Numbered from the stretch's first letter, positions 46,893 to 56,162 are shown. The stretch: 64,000 nucleotides of DNA from AP-15 sp963703745 (GCA_963703745.1 CAVPFL010000007.1:248001-312000); one strand, 5' to 3'. Notes: a model not told the origin generated them from the letters alone. A program made the numbers and translations.

Positions 46893-47831
46893 GTGGCCCC
46901 GCGCATCGGTTACCTGCTGCCGACCCGCGAGCGGGTCATGGAGGGTCGCCCCCGGACCGGCCCGTTGCTGGACTTGGCCGTGCGGGCCGAGGCGCTCGGT
47001 TTTGACTTTGTGTGGGTCGGCGATTCATTGCTGGCCCGGCCGCGGCACGACCCGCTAACCCTGCTTGCCGCAGTGGCCGCGCGGACCAGGAAGGTGCAAC
47101 TCGGGACCGCGGTGTTCCTGCCGGCATTGCGCAACCCCGTCGTGCTGGCGCACCAGCTCGCCACCCTCGACCAGGTCAGCGAGGGTCGGCTGGTGCTCGG
47201 CGCCGGCATCGCCAGCGACGTCCCGAACATCCGGGCGGAGTTCGTCGCGGCCGGGGTGCCATTCGAAGGCCGGGTCGGCCGCATGATGGAAGGGCTGCGG
47301 CTCGCCCGTGCCCTGTGGGCCGGCAAGCCGGTCGATTGGGACGGGCGATGGCGGGTCGAGGGCGGCGTGCTCGGCCCGACACCCTATCAGCCGGGCGGGC
47401 CGCCGATCTGGATGGCGGGATCTGTTCGCGCGGCTCTCGAGCGGGCGGCCCGACATTACGACGGCTGGTTCGCCAACGAGGCGAGCCTCGCGCGCTGGAC
47501 CGAGCAATGGGCCGAGGTGCAGGCGCTCCTCCGCGGCACCGGCCGCGATCCTGGCAAGTTCGTCGCCGCGGTGTACGTGACCCTCGCGATCGACGAGGAT
47601 GACGGCCGCGCCGAACAGCGGATCGACGCGTTTCTCGAGAATTATTACGGGCAGCCGGCTGCCGTGATGCGCCGACGGCAAGCCTGCTACGCCGGCCCAG
47701 CCGCCGGTGCGGCTGAGTTTCTCCGGGGGTTTGCCGATGCCGGCGCCTCGCACATGATCGTGCGCTTCACCGGTGACCCTGATCGGCAGCTCGAGGCGTT
47801 TGCCAAGCTACGCGGCGATCTCGGCTGGTGA
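46893..47831 (+). CDS. LLM-class flavin-dependent oxidoreductase
   Basis: This 312-residue luciferase-like TIM-barrel protein starts at a GTG with GGACGGAGGGAGC upstream. Landmarks: LDLAVRAEALGFDFVWVGDS, RTRKVQLGTAVFLPALRNPV, VLAHQLATLDQVSEGRLVLG and GPPIWMAGSVRAALERAARH. Length is typical of F420- or FMN-dependent members. Coupled to the TPP enzyme, suggesting a shared pathway. Confidence 0.9.
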   Translation: MAPRIGYLLPTRERVMEGRPRTGPLLDLAVRAEALGFDFVWVGDSLLARPRHDPLTLLAAVAARTRKVQLGTAVFLPALRNPVVLAHQLATLDQVSEGRLVLGAGIASDVPNIRAEFVAAGVPFEGRVGRMMEGLRLARALWAGKPVDWDGRWRVEGGVLGPTPYQPGGPPIWMAGSVRAALERAARHYDGWFANEASLARWTEQWAEVQALLRGTGRDPGKFVAAVYVTLAIDEDDGRAEQRIDAFLENYYGQPAAVMRRRQACYAGPAAGAAEFLRGFADAGASHMIVRFTGDPDRQLEAFAKLRGDLGW

Positions 47832-47855
47832 TCAGCCTCAATTTAGAGGCAATCG

Positions 47856-48446
47856 TTACCGACGGCGCCCGATCAGTACACCGACTAAGACGACGGCCGC
47901 CAACGTACCGAAAAGAGCGGCTCTCGAGCTGGTCCGCATGACATGAACCGCAGCATCAATGGCTTCGTCACTGGCCGCAGCCACTCGCGTCGAAAATCGG
48001 TGCGTCACAACATCGAAGAGGGAAGCGTTGGGAGGCAGGGGAGTTAGCGCGGCGGATAACAAGACGGAACTGGTGGGCGACGGCGCGGGCGCAGCAACCG
48101 GGTTGGGGTAGACGGGAGCTGCCGCCCGTCCGCGCTTCACGCGCCAGAAAGCTAATACCAACATCAGAGCTGCCAACGACGCCGTCACCAAGCCGACTGC
48201 GCCAAGCGCCGCGAAGGGTCCCTCGTACATGTCCACCCAGAGGTAGAGACCCGCGAGAGCCACGATAAACGTCAACAGAGCGGCAATCGCTGCGATGAGG
48301 ACAAACCCCGCAGTTAGGCTAGTTTCTCTGATCTGCTCGCCAAGTTGATGTATGACCCCTGCCTTCAACTCCTCAACTTGCGCGCGGATTTTTACGATCT
48401 TCCGATCGAGATCCGCGCCCAGAAGGCGCAATACGGCCTGCAGCAT
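47856..48446 (-). CDS. phage-holin-3/YqjE-like membrane protein
   Basis: This 196-residue protein has an amphipathic start LQAVLRLLGADLDRKIVKIR, two central helices (GFVLIAAIAALLTFIVALAG and AALGAVGLVTASLAALMLVL), a basic loop, a Pro-rich linker and a final helix AALFGTLAAVVLVGVLIG. The two-helix part fits the holin superfamily III (YqjE) group. Its start overlaps the DUF883 stop (TGATG), mirroring the yqjD-yqjE pairing known in enterobacteria. Probably an envelope/ribosome-association stress protein, not a phage holin. Confidence 0.75.
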   Translation of the reverse strand: MLQAVLRLLGADLDRKIVKIRAQVEELKAGVIHQLGEQIRETSLTAGFVLIAAIAALLTFIVALAGLYLWVDMYEGPFAALGAVGLVTASLAALMLVLAFWRVKRGRAAAPVYPNPVAAPAPSPTSSVLLSAALTPLPPNASLFDVVTHRFSTRVAAASDEAIDAAVHVMRTSSRAALFGTLAAVVLVGVLIGRRR

Positions 48447-48802
48447 CAGCGGCCGCGCGCGATCAGCCCAATTACGATGCCGATAACAAGGGCGCCGGCA
48501 AGGGCCCCGAGCGGGTTCTTTCGAGCAATACCCTCCAACTCGTTGGTAAAGGTCTTGAACTGCTCTGTCGCCGATGAGGCTATATCAGAACCGGTAGTTG
48601 CGATACCGCTGGCCGTCGACCCCAGCTGGGAGGCGACCGTGTGACCGACATTGCGCGCGGTCCGCGCCGCCTGTCCGCCCGCTTCCGACACAAATTTCGC
48701 AAGGATCTCTTGCATCTTCGCCATGTCCTCGCGAAGGCTGGATACATCCTCCGCCAGACTGTTTCGTGATGTGCTGGAGACGCCCTCCTTGTCGGCACTC
48801 AT
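48446..48802 (-). CDS. DUF883 (YqjD/ElaB-like) membrane-anchored protein
   Basis: This 118-residue protein has a long charged helix (SLAEDVSSLREDMAKMQEIL), a middle Gly/Thr-rich helix and a C-terminal anchor NPLGALAGALVIGIVIGLIA ending in ARGR. That pattern (coiled helix, then RxNP-G near the membrane helix) is typical of YqjD/ElaB proteins, which tether ribosomes or stress factors to the inner membrane. Start 48802 has AAGGAGGGCTGC upstream. It is first in a two-gene operon. Confidence 0.85.
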   Translation of the reverse strand: MSADKEGVSSTSRNSLAEDVSSLREDMAKMQEILAKFVSEAGGQAARTARNVGHTVASQLGSTASGIATTGSDIASSATEQFKTFTNELEGIARKNPLGALAGALVIGIVIGLIARGR

Positions 48803-48834
48803 AATGCAGCCCTCCTTAATGACCATGTCACGGC

Positions 48835-49848
48835 TCAGCGCTCCAGCAGCTCGCGCACCGCGGTGTCGATGAATTTGGCGTCTTCCGGGTTTTGTGCCGG
48901 GTTGCCGGCGCGGTGACCCCAGATCGACGGGATCGGCCGCAATTCGGCCTTCGGCATCAGGGCGACTTCGCGGCGATTGTCCTCGACGGTAAAGTAGAGA
49001 TCGGTCTCTGACGGCATGACGATGGCGTCGGCGGTGATCGCGCCCAGCGCCTTGCTGAAATCGCCAGAATAACGCTCGTTGGCGCTAATATCCGCATGCT
49101 GCCAGGTCCACAGCATCGCAAGCAGATCATTGGCGTCACGTCGACGGAACCCCCCCTCCCAATTGCCGACGAGGAAGTCCTCGAGCGAGGAGTAGCCGAG
49201 CTTGCGCCATTCTTCCTCGCGGTAAAAGGCCTGGCTCAAACCCCAGCCGGCATAGACGCGTCCCATCGCTTGGAAACCGCGCGTCGGTTGCGTCGCAAAC
49301 CAGCCGTCCTGCCAGGCGGGATCGGCCGTCAATGCCGACTTGACCCCCTCGAGGAAGACAAAATTGTGAGGCGAGGTCTTCGCCGAGCCACAGATTGGGG
49401 CAATCCGCTCCACCCGATCGGGGAACAGCGCCCCCCAGTGAAATGCCTGCTGTGCGCCCATCGAGAACCCGTAGAGGAGCTTCACGTGCTCGACCCCGAA
49501 AACTTCCCGCAGCAGCCGCTGCTGGACCCGCACATTGTCGGCCATCGTGAAATGCGGATAGCGCGAGCGATCAAACGGCGCCGGCGTGTTGCTCGGCGAG
49601 GAGGAGAGGCCGTTGCCGAACATGTTCGGGATGATGATGAAATACCGCGTTGGGTCGAGCGCCTTCCCTTCGCCGATCGCCCATTCGAGGTCGTAATGCT
49701 GTGCCCCGTAGGAGGTCGGATAGACGATAACGTTCGACTTCTGGGTATCGAGCGCGCCATAGGTCTTATAGGCGAGGCGCACACCGCGATAGGTCAATCC
49801 TGATTGCAGGACGACATCGCCGGCTTGGAAAATCTGGTAATCCGGCAT
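48835..49848 (-). CDS. alpha/beta hydrolase of the homoserine O-acetyltransferase group
   Basis: This 337-residue protein begins MPDYQIFQAGDVVLQSGLTY, then VRLAYKTYGALDTQKSNVIV, YPTSYGAQHYD, and the nucleophile elbow LLYGFSMGAQQAFHWGALFP. The acid and His lie in PSETDLYFTVEDNRREV and SIWGHRAGNP. The N-terminus and elbow follow MetX-like acyltransferases, but the typical HTH-type substrate residues are not evident, so acetyltransfer to homoserine is not claimed. An esterase or acyltransferase is likely. Confidence 0.85.
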   Translation of the reverse strand: MPDYQIFQAGDVVLQSGLTYRGVRLAYKTYGALDTQKSNVIVYPTSYGAQHYDLEWAIGEGKALDPTRYFIIIPNMFGNGLSSSPSNTPAPFDRSRYPHFTMADNVRVQQRLLREVFGVEHVKLLYGFSMGAQQAFHWGALFPDRVERIAPICGSAKTSPHNFVFLEGVKSALTADPAWQDGWFATQPTRGFQAMGRVYAGWGLSQAFYREEEWRKLGYSSLEDFLVGNWEGGFRRRDANDLLAMLWTWQHADISANERYSGDFSKALGAITADAIVMPSETDLYFTVEDNRREVALMPKAELRPIPSIWGHRAGNPAQNPEDAKFIDTAVRELLER

Positions 49849-49906
49849 GGCCCGGCGCGAACCCTGTCTCAACGGCGTTCTGACCCGGGGACGATGCCGC
49901 CAGAGT

Positions 49907-50338
49907 TCAGGCGCCGGCGATGAACGAACGCAAGGATTTTGCCTCGTATTCGATTTCGTCGAGGCGGCTCTTCACCACATCGCCGATGCTGACAATACCG
50001 CAGATCCGCCCATTCCGGACCACCGGAAAGTGGCGAATGCGTCGGTTCGTCATTTCGGCCATCAGCTCGTCAACGCTGCTCGTCGGGTCACAGGTGATTA
50101 CCGGCTGCGTCATCACTTCCGCGACAGTCAGCGACAACAGACCGGAGCCGTGATTGGCGAGGGCGTGGACAATGTCCCGCTCGGAGATGATCCCATCGAC
50201 CCTCTCGCCGTCTTCGCTGGCGACGAGGGCGCCGATGTTGCGGGAGACCAGCGCGTTGACAGCCGCGCCAACGGTGTCGTCGGGCCGGATCGTCGCCACC
50301 GCACGTCCCTTGTTGTGCAGGATTGTTTCGACGTTCAT
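49907..50338 (-). CDS. two-CBS-domain protein
   Basis: This 143-residue protein is a tandem pair of CBS domains: MNVETILHNKGRAVATIRPD, DTVGAAVNALVSRNIGALVA, DGIISERDIVHALANHG, then LTVAEVMTQPVITCDPTSSV, RIRHFPVVRNGRICGIVSIG. A free-standing pair like this usually binds adenosine nucleotides and regulates another protein. It is common in Alphaproteobacteria. The adjoining hydrolase gene is 58 bases downstream. Confidence 0.93.
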   Translation of the reverse strand: MNVETILHNKGRAVATIRPDDTVGAAVNALVSRNIGALVASEDGERVDGIISERDIVHALANHGSGLLSLTVAEVMTQPVITCDPTSSVDELMAEMTNRRIRHFPVVRNGRICGIVSIGDVVKSRLDEIEYEAKSLRSFIAGA

Positions 50339-50498
50339 CGGGAAAGCCTCGCAAGTTCTGGCGCGTGCTACGCCGCCTGCCATCGCCTAACGGTCGGAGC
50401 GGCCGCAGTCTGGCCACAGTATATGGCGATTTGTCGCACCTCGGGGACGAATTTTAATCGCCAGGCGACCGTGATTTCGGCCAGGGCGCGGCCTCTTA

Positions 50499-50768
50499 GT
50501 GCTGAAAGCCGGTGTCGTACGGCCGGCCGACGAAGTCGAACGCGAAGCCGTTCAGCTCGCCCGCGATCGCGTCGGCCCAGTGGCGAGCTTCAAGACCGCC
50601 CTTGTCGTCGCCGGTCTATCGAAAACCCGCTCGGGCAAGATCTTGCGCGGCACGATGCGCAAGATCGCCGAGGGCGAGGGCTATCCGTTGCCAGCGACGA
50701 TCGACGAACCGGCGGTACTCGCGGAAATCGATAGGGCTTTGGCAGCAGCCGGCTACGCCAAGCGGTAA
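50499..50768 (+). pseudogene. 3' remnant of an acyl/propionyl-CoA synthetase
   Basis: The 89 codons encode LKAGVVRPADEVEREAVQLA, RDRVGPVASFKTALVVAGLS, KTRSGKILRGTMRKIAEGEG, the C-terminal AMP-binding lid of acetyl/propionyl-CoA synthetases with the catalytic Lys in SGKILRG. Nothing upstream continues the ligase. Only the tail of the gene survives, ending 6 bases before the convergent TrcR gene. Confidence 0.85.
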
Positions 50769-50773
50769 CCGAC

Positions 50774-51349
50774 TCAGGTTTCCAGCGGGTGCACTTCCTG
50801 GCCGCCGATCACTGCATCCTCGGCCGGCCGCTTCGCGCGTGTGCGGTTGACCACGTCCTCGAGCTCCGCGAACGTGCAAAGGCCGAGCTCGACAGGGTGG
50901 CGTGGCTTGATGTTGGGGCTGTTCCAATGCGTCCGGTCGCGCACAGCGGCGATGGTTGGCTTGGTTGTGCCGATCAGTTTTGAGATCTGCCCATCGGATA
51001 GCTCGGGATAGGTTTTCAGCAGGAACATGATCGCATCCGGCTTGTCCTGCCGCTTGGCGATTGGCGTGTAGCGAGGTCCCTTGTGCTTGAACACCTGCGG
51101 TGGAAGCGCCCGCGGAGAAAGTTTGAGCCGCGACTGAGGGTCGGCCTGACACCGCGCGATCTCCTCGGTGGTGGTTTGACCGTTGGCCACCGGGTCGAGA
51201 CCCTGCATCTGGTTCGCCACCTCGCCGTCCGCTATCGCCTGAATTTCGAGCGGATGCAGCTCGCAGAAATCGGCAATTTGCTCGAAGGTGAGAGAGGTGT
51301 TTTCGACCAGCCACACGGCGGTCGCCTTGGGCATCAACGGAGCAGCCAT
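50774..51349 (-). CDS. trcR: TrcR-type cell-cycle transcriptional regulator (DUF1013)
   Basis: This 191-residue protein begins MAAPLMPKATAVWLVENTSL, TFEQIADFCELHPLEIQAIA, DGEVANQMQGLDPVANGQTT and ends with the helix-turn-helix-like SDGQISKLIGTTKPTIAAVR. It is DUF1013, conserved across Alphaproteobacteria and named TrcR in Caulobacter-type annotation. The start at 51349 matches family N-termini. Divergent from the DUF1192 gene, a common alphaproteobacterial neighbour. Confidence 0.9.
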   Translation of the reverse strand: MAAPLMPKATAVWLVENTSLTFEQIADFCELHPLEIQAIADGEVANQMQGLDPVANGQTTTEEIARCQADPQSRLKLSPRALPPQVFKHKGPRYTPIAKRQDKPDAIMFLLKTYPELSDGQISKLIGTTKPTIAAVRDRTHWNSPNIKPRHPVELGLCTFAELEDVVNRTRAKRPAEDAVIGGQEVHPLET

Positions 51350-51474
51350 GTTAAAGTCCTGCTTCAGGGATTGCCCCTCGCGCTGGCGAGATGGCAATGC
51401 CTGAGAATTCAAAAAAACCTAAGCATTATATAATCCCCGCCCGAGCCGAGGGAAGCCAAGAGAGGGAAGAGGGC

Positions 51475-51657
51475 ATGGATGAAGCGGAACTCGAACCGCG
51501 CAGGAAGCCGGCGCAGCCAAAGGACCTGACGTTGATGGGGATAGAGGAGCTCGAAACCTATATCGCCGAGCTTGAGGCCGAAATCGCCCGGGTCCGTGTC
51601 GAGATCACTGCGAAGCTCGGGCAACGCCGTGGCGCTGAAGCGCTGTTCAAGCGTTGA
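51475..51657 (+). CDS. DUF1192 family small protein
   Basis: This 60-residue protein, MDEAELEPRRKPAQPKDLTL, MGIEELETYIAELEAEIARV, RVEITAKLGQRRGAEALFKR, is a short alpha-helical coil with the conserved L-x-x-x-S/M-I-x-E-L x-x-Y I-x-x-L pattern. The ATG at 51475 follows AGAGGGAAGAGGGC. Function unknown; it sits beside trcR in many Alphaproteobacteria. Confidence 0.9.
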   Translation: MDEAELEPRRKPAQPKDLTLMGIEELETYIAELEAEIARVRVEITAKLGQRRGAEALFKR

Positions 51658-51705
51658 CCGGCCGACTGGTTTTCCCAGAGACTTTGCCCTTGCCCAGCCC
51701 CTTCG

Positions 51706-51770
51706 GTCTGCCCCTCCCGTTCCCTCCCCCGCTCGCGGGGGAGGGCTGGGTGGGACGCTGGGGGCAGGGA
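51706..51770. repeat. palindromic GC-rich repeat element
   Basis: The central perfect hairpin CCCTCCCCCGC/GCGGGGGAGGG at 51722-51745 is bracketed by TGCCCCTCCC and a matching GGGGCAGGGA on the other side. Same style as the elements at 43944 and 24946. It lies between the 3' ends of the DUF1192 gene and the hydrolase gene; no T-run makes it a conventional terminator. Confidence 0.65.
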
Positions 51771-51786
51771 GGTGAGCTGCAGCGCG

Positions 51787-52638
51787 CTATCCCAAGTGCT
51801 TGTGGAAAAACGCGGCGACCGGGTCAAACGAAACGTTGGTCGACCGCGCGTCGTTCGGGACATAGACAATGTCGATATCGCCGCCGGCCTTGCGGTAGTT
51901 CGAGACGAACCGCTCGGGCTCGTTGCCGGGGAAGCTCGAATCATCGTCGTGATAATCGTGGACGATATCGGGCCGGCCTTGGACCCAGAGCGCCGGCGGG
52001 GTCGGCACCTTCTCGCCGCGCTCCAGGAGCAGCATCGGGTTGCCTTCGATCATCGCGGCTTCGGTCTTCCAATAAGTGTCGTGCTTTTCCTTCATGCCGA
52101 TCGAGAAAGCCGGCGGGTTCGGGCCCTTCTCTAGCTTCTGGGCATTGCGATAACGCGAGAGTGGGTTGATGACCGGCCACGACATCGCGACGGCGCGCAC
52201 CGTCGCATCGACCGCCGGCGAGCCGGCCGGCAACGGGATCGACGCGTATCTGGAATCATTCGGCCGCATCGCCGCCAGCATCGCGAGATGTCCGCCGCTC
52301 GATTGACCGGCGATGCCGATCTGGTCGGGACGGACCTTGAGGTCGCGGGCACGCGCCTTCAACCAGCGGATCGCGTAATTGATGTCGATCAGAGTATTCG
52401 GGTAGCCGTCGGCCGCGTGGCGGAAGTTCAACGACGCGACGACAAAACCGTTCTTCGCCAGTGTCTGGTCGAGGCCCTGGGTACCCGTTAGGTCGCCGCT
52501 GTTCCAGGCGCCGCCGTGGAGGTCGATCACCGCGGGGAACGGGCCGTCGCCCTTTGGCTTGTAGAGCCGTGCGATCAGCGGCTTGTCGCCATGGCGCAAG
52601 TATTCGACATCTTCGGTCGTGAATTCATGATTCGGCAT
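51787..52638 (-). CDS. alpha/beta hydrolase (esterase/BD-FAE-like)
   Basis: This 283-residue esterase-type hydrolase has the oxyanion motif PAVIDLHGGAWNSGDL, the nucleophile elbow IGIAGQSSGGHLAMLAAM, an acid strand ALWVQGRPDIVHD, and a C-terminal DPVAAFFHKHLG. No secretion signal. It resembles carboxylesterases of the HGGxW type. Isolated between repeat 51706 and the beta-propeller gene. Confidence 0.88.
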   Translation of the reverse strand: MPNHEFTTEDVEYLRHGDKPLIARLYKPKGDGPFPAVIDLHGGAWNSGDLTGTQGLDQTLAKNGFVVASLNFRHAADGYPNTLIDINYAIRWLKARARDLKVRPDQIGIAGQSSGGHLAMLAAMRPNDSRYASIPLPAGSPAVDATVRAVAMSWPVINPLSRYRNAQKLEKGPNPPAFSIGMKEKHDTYWKTEAAMIEGNPMLLLERGEKVPTPPALWVQGRPDIVHDYHDDDSSFPGNEPERFVSNYRKAGGDIDIVYVPNDARSTNVSFDPVAAFFHKHLG

Positions 52639-52774
52639 GTCACTCCCTTTCCGGGCTGCGTTCGTGCTGCCGGCTTCGGCGACTGGAGGCCAACCCCTCC
52701 AGAACCCCCGAAGCTGACGAGCCAGCCTACTCGCTCCAGGTCAACTGCGAAAGACCGTAAGCGTTACGCGCCGA

Positions 52775-54052
52775 TTAGCGCATGTTCCCGGTGTGGCCGA
52801 GCGAATAGCGGCCCGGCTGGGGCCAGACCGTCAGGCCATGCGGCTCCTGGCCGACCGGGATGCTATTGACCGCACCTGTCACGGTGTCGATGTCGTAGAC
52901 GACGTTGTCGAAGCGCCCCGACAACCACAGCTGCTTCCCGTCCGCGGTCACATTGCCCATGTCGGGGCTACCTCCTCCTGGAATGGGCCACGTCTTCTCG
53001 ACCCTCCGGGATGCAAAGTCGATCACCGCGATGCTGCCCGGGCCGTGCGGCCGGCCGTGGATCCGATGGGAGCCTCGGTTGGCGACATAAAGTTTCGTCC
53101 CGTCGCGGCTGGGGTAGAGGCCGTGCGTGCCAATCCCGGTAGGAATGAAGCCGGCTTGGGTGAAGGTATCGCCATCCACTAGGTACACGCCGTCGGCATG
53201 CATGTCGGCGACGTAGAAAGTCGTGCCGTCGGGTGAAATGCGAATGTCTTGCGGCATGCCCCTCTTGCCGAATCGCAAATAGCCGAGCACCTGGTGACTG
53301 ACGAGATCGACCTTGACCAGACCGCCGCCGCGGAACTCGCATGTAAAGATCGCGTAACGTCCGTCAATCGAGAAATCGGCGTGATTGATGCCCGAGCAGC
53401 CCGGAGCGGCGATCGACTGCTGCAGCGCCATCGTGTGCGGGTCGCGAAAATCGAGGCGCTTACGCCGCTCTGCAACGACGATCGCCGATTTGCCGTCGGG
53501 CGTGAAATAGAGGTTATACGGGTCGTCCACGGGTATGGCTTGCCCGGATTTGCCGGTCTTGGGATCGATCGGCGTCAGGCTGCCATATCGGCGGCGGGTG
53601 CCGTTATTGGCCACCCAAAGGGTCTGCAGATCCCATGACGGGACGACGTGCTGCGGGATCGCACCGACTTTGTAGCGATCGACGACCGCAAGCGACGCCG
53701 GATCGATCACATAGACATCATTCGACCGCAAGTTCGGCACGTAGACGCGCCGCAGCGCTCCCTCGACCGCCGGGCTGAACCGGTCGGCCGCGGCTGTACT
53801 GTAGATATTAGCCGGGTCCGGCACCGAAGGCATGCCGGGGAGGGTGTCCACCGGACCGGTGCGGACCGGGCGCCGCAGGGCAGAGCTCGGTCGTGTCGTG
53901 CGAAGCGCCGATGCAGCCGCTGAGCACGGCGCGCCGGCAGTTTCGCGCGGGCCGAATGAGGGCAGAGCGGCGGCACCTACCCAACCCCACAGCCCGAGCA
54001 GCGGGACGAGCCAAAGGGCCGCACGGAACCACTGACCGACGTGCTGACGCAC
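52775..54052 (-). CDS. exported YncE/YVTN-type beta-propeller protein
   Basis: This 425-residue protein has an N-terminal signal helix FRAALWLVPLLGLWGWVGAA, a Ser/Arg-rich linker and a seven-bladed-propeller series of YVTN-like units: RRVYVPNLRSNDVYVIDPAS, DPYNLYFTPDGKSAIVVAER, MPQDIRISPDGTTFYVADMH, HGLYPSRDGTKLYVANRGSH, KQLWLSGRFDNVVYDIDTVT, PHGLTVWPQPGRYSLGHTGN. Periplasmic. Such proteins often accompany metal or alcohol metabolism; the ligand is unknown. Followed upstream by the creatininase gene, 22 bases away on the same strand. Confidence 0.85.
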   Translation of the reverse strand: MRQHVGQWFRAALWLVPLLGLWGWVGAAALPSFGPRETAGAPCSAAASALRTTRPSSALRRPVRTGPVDTLPGMPSVPDPANIYSTAAADRFSPAVEGALRRVYVPNLRSNDVYVIDPASLAVVDRYKVGAIPQHVVPSWDLQTLWVANNGTRRRYGSLTPIDPKTGKSGQAIPVDDPYNLYFTPDGKSAIVVAERRKRLDFRDPHTMALQQSIAAPGCSGINHADFSIDGRYAIFTCEFRGGGLVKVDLVSHQVLGYLRFGKRGMPQDIRISPDGTTFYVADMHADGVYLVDGDTFTQAGFIPTGIGTHGLYPSRDGTKLYVANRGSHRIHGRPHGPGSIAVIDFASRRVEKTWPIPGGGSPDMGNVTADGKQLWLSGRFDNVVYDIDTVTGAVNSIPVGQEPHGLTVWPQPGRYSLGHTGNMR

Positions 54053-54074
54053 AACGACCTCCGAATACCTGCTT

Positions 54075-54860
54075 TCAATGCCGGGCGACGGCCTTTTTAA
54101 CGGCGTCCACGGTCCGCGTCACGATCAGGTCTACGCCGAGCTGTCCCAACTGGGCGCTAGAGCGCCTCGGGTCGCCGTGCGCGCCGTCGCCTGGCTGTAG
54201 TCGATTCGCCCTGACCAGACGCGGATCGACGGCGAGCATCAAAGAGGTGTCAGCGAGACCGGCATGAGTGCCCACTTCCTCCTCGCCATAGCCCTTGCCC
54301 TTTAGAAGCTCGGGGAATTCCGCTTCGCTGGCGCGGTAATACTCCTCCATGGCGTGGGCGCGGACGTCTGTCGCGGCCCATTCCCGATCGAGCCGCGCGG
54401 CGACCGCCTTTTCGTCTCGCTGATAGCCGCCATGATCGCCGAGAAAGACGATGTCGTGGAAACCGGCGAGCTTAAAGCTGCGCGCCGCGAACTCGAGAAC
54501 TTTCTCGAAAGCGTCCTCCGGCACGGTGATCGTGCCGGGAAACCGCATGTGTTCCGTCGGCGGATTGAAGCCGCCCTCCGGCACGTAAGCGATCACCGGG
54601 GCGACAAGAGCGTTGCCCAAGGAGCGCGCAATCTTTTCCGAAAGCAAATGCACGCGCCGGTTATGCTTGCCCAGCGCCATGTGCCCGCCGTTCTGCTCGG
54701 TGCCGCCGATCGGGACGATGATCGTCGTCTTGCCCAATTTGACGAGGTCTCGCAGCTCGGTCCACGTCAACTCTTCGAGGAACACCGAATCGGGGGCTTG
54801 GGCGCGCGCATTCGACCCCGAAAACAACAACACCCCGATCAGGAAAAAGACCCTAGCCAT
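54075..54860 (-). CDS. exported creatininase family protein
   Basis: This 261-residue protein has the signal peptide MARVFFLIGVLLFSGSNARA and the creatininase pattern: VPIGGTEQNGGHMALGKHNR (metal ligands Glu and His), IAYVPEGGFNPPTEHMRFPG, FLGDHGGYQRDEKAVAARLD (Asp/His) and a later Glu in GYGEEEVGTHAG. Family members are metal-dependent amidohydrolases acting on creatinine or on peptide-modified metabolites. Export is unusual for creatininase itself, so the substrate is probably different. Possibly co-transcribed with the beta-propeller gene. Confidence 0.85.
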   Translation of the reverse strand: MARVFFLIGVLLFSGSNARAQAPDSVFLEELTWTELRDLVKLGKTTIIVPIGGTEQNGGHMALGKHNRRVHLLSEKIARSLGNALVAPVIAYVPEGGFNPPTEHMRFPGTITVPEDAFEKVLEFAARSFKLAGFHDIVFLGDHGGYQRDEKAVAARLDREWAATDVRAHAMEEYYRASEAEFPELLKGKGYGEEEVGTHAGLADTSLMLAVDPRLVRANRLQPGDGAHGDPRRSSAQLGQLGVDLIVTRTVDAVKKAVARH

Positions 54861-55328
54861 TGTGCCTCGGCTCGCCGCCTGAGATTGATGATGCACGCCG
54901 GATCATTCCTTAACCGGCCGGAAATCAGGTATTGCACGCGGCCGTCAATTATTCATAAGCCGTCGTAAAACGGGCGGAGGCGTTGGCCCTGATCGGTTGG
55001 TCGAGCATCGCCATCGGCTCTGTGATGACCGAATCCATCATTGCTCGGGATCGCGAAGGTGCGCCACTTCGGCCCTGTCTCCGCTGCTCTATCGAAGGCC
55101 TCCTTCGAAGCCGCCTGGTTGAGCCACCGGCGTCTCGTCGCCTGTCCGATGAGCGGAAGGACCTTCTTTTTGGCAGGCGTGAAGTCGCGAGCGAAACAAC
55201 TCTCTGCAAGTGATCATTCGCGCCACCGTAAACGAGACCAGCTCAAAGAGGAAATGCGGCAGAGCACCGGAACCGCCTATAATCGGTGTGGACGTACCCA
55301 CAGCCCCGCGCCGAAGGGTGAGAGGCCG
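54861..55328. other. 468-base gap upstream of soxA
   Basis: I see no supported gene. The soxA frame is open from 55041 but its first about 95 codons lack any signal peptide or family match. Confidence 0.4.
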
Positions 55329-55997
55329 ATGGCGCGGGGGGCGATGCAGGACGACGACACGGCAAATCCCGGGATGCTGGGGGTGCTGCAGGGCGAAACA
55401 TTGTGGGCGAGCAACGCCGGAGCGGCCAACCAGTCGTGCGCCGACTGTCACGGCGATGCGCGAGCCAGCATGAAGGGCGTAGCGGCGCGCTATCCGGCCT
55501 TCGCGCCGGCGCTCGCCCGGCCGCTCGATCTCGAAGGGCGTATCAACCGGTGCCGCACCGAGCACCAGGGTGCGGAGCCATTCGCCTGGGAAAGCGAGGA
55601 TCTGCTCGCGCTGACCGCCTTTGTCGCCTACCAGTCGCGCGGGCTACCGATCGCGGTGCAGGATAATGCGGAGCTGCGGCCCTTCCCCGATATAGGCAGC
55701 GAGCTGTTCCATCGCCGCCAGGGTCAGCTGAACCTCTCGTGCAGCCAATGTCATAGCGATAATTGGGGGAAGCGGCTCGCCGGTGCGGTAATCCCGCAGG
55801 CGCACCCGACCGGCTATCCGGTCTACCGCCTCGAATGGCAGACCCTCGGCTCGCTGCAGCGTCGTCTGCGCAACTGCATGATCGGGGTGCGCGCCGAGCC
55901 CCACGAGTACGGCGCGCCGAAAGCCGTCGCCCTCGAGCTCTACCTGATGGATCGGGCTCGCGGCATGCCGATCGAAACGCCGGCGGTGCGCCAGTAA
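55329..55997 (+). pseudogene. soxA: SoxA-like diheme cytochrome c, missing its N-terminus
   Basis: The product shows AMQDDDTANPGMLGVLQGET, heme motif CADCH in SCADCHGDARASMKGVAARY, second heme motif CSQCH in LSCSQCHSDNWGKRLAG, and the SoxA C-terminal CMIGVRAEPHEYGAPKAVAL with the ligand/persulfide Cys. That is the thiosulfate-oxidising SoxAX core. It starts at ATG 55329 (MARGAMQDDD) with no signal peptide, and no soxX, soxB, soxY or soxZ is near. Heme attachment needs export, so the gene is likely a 5'-truncated relic. Confidence 0.75.
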
Positions 55998-56162
55998 CCA
56001 GCACTCAAATTCCGCTGTCGTCAGCGGAAAAAATTGATCACAGCCCGGCTTCCCGCCGAAGACTTTTGTATATCAATTCCTTAGTGTCTTGCTCTGACGT
56101 TGCCGGGACGCCCCGACAGCGGAATTCTGACGTCCTTCTGACGCCAAAAGAGGAGAGCGCCG

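Noticed and set aside
47856..48446. Phage holin gene or prophage
   Set aside because: The pair with DUF883 and absence of any phage gene fits the YqjD/YqjE-type chromosomal envelope proteins.
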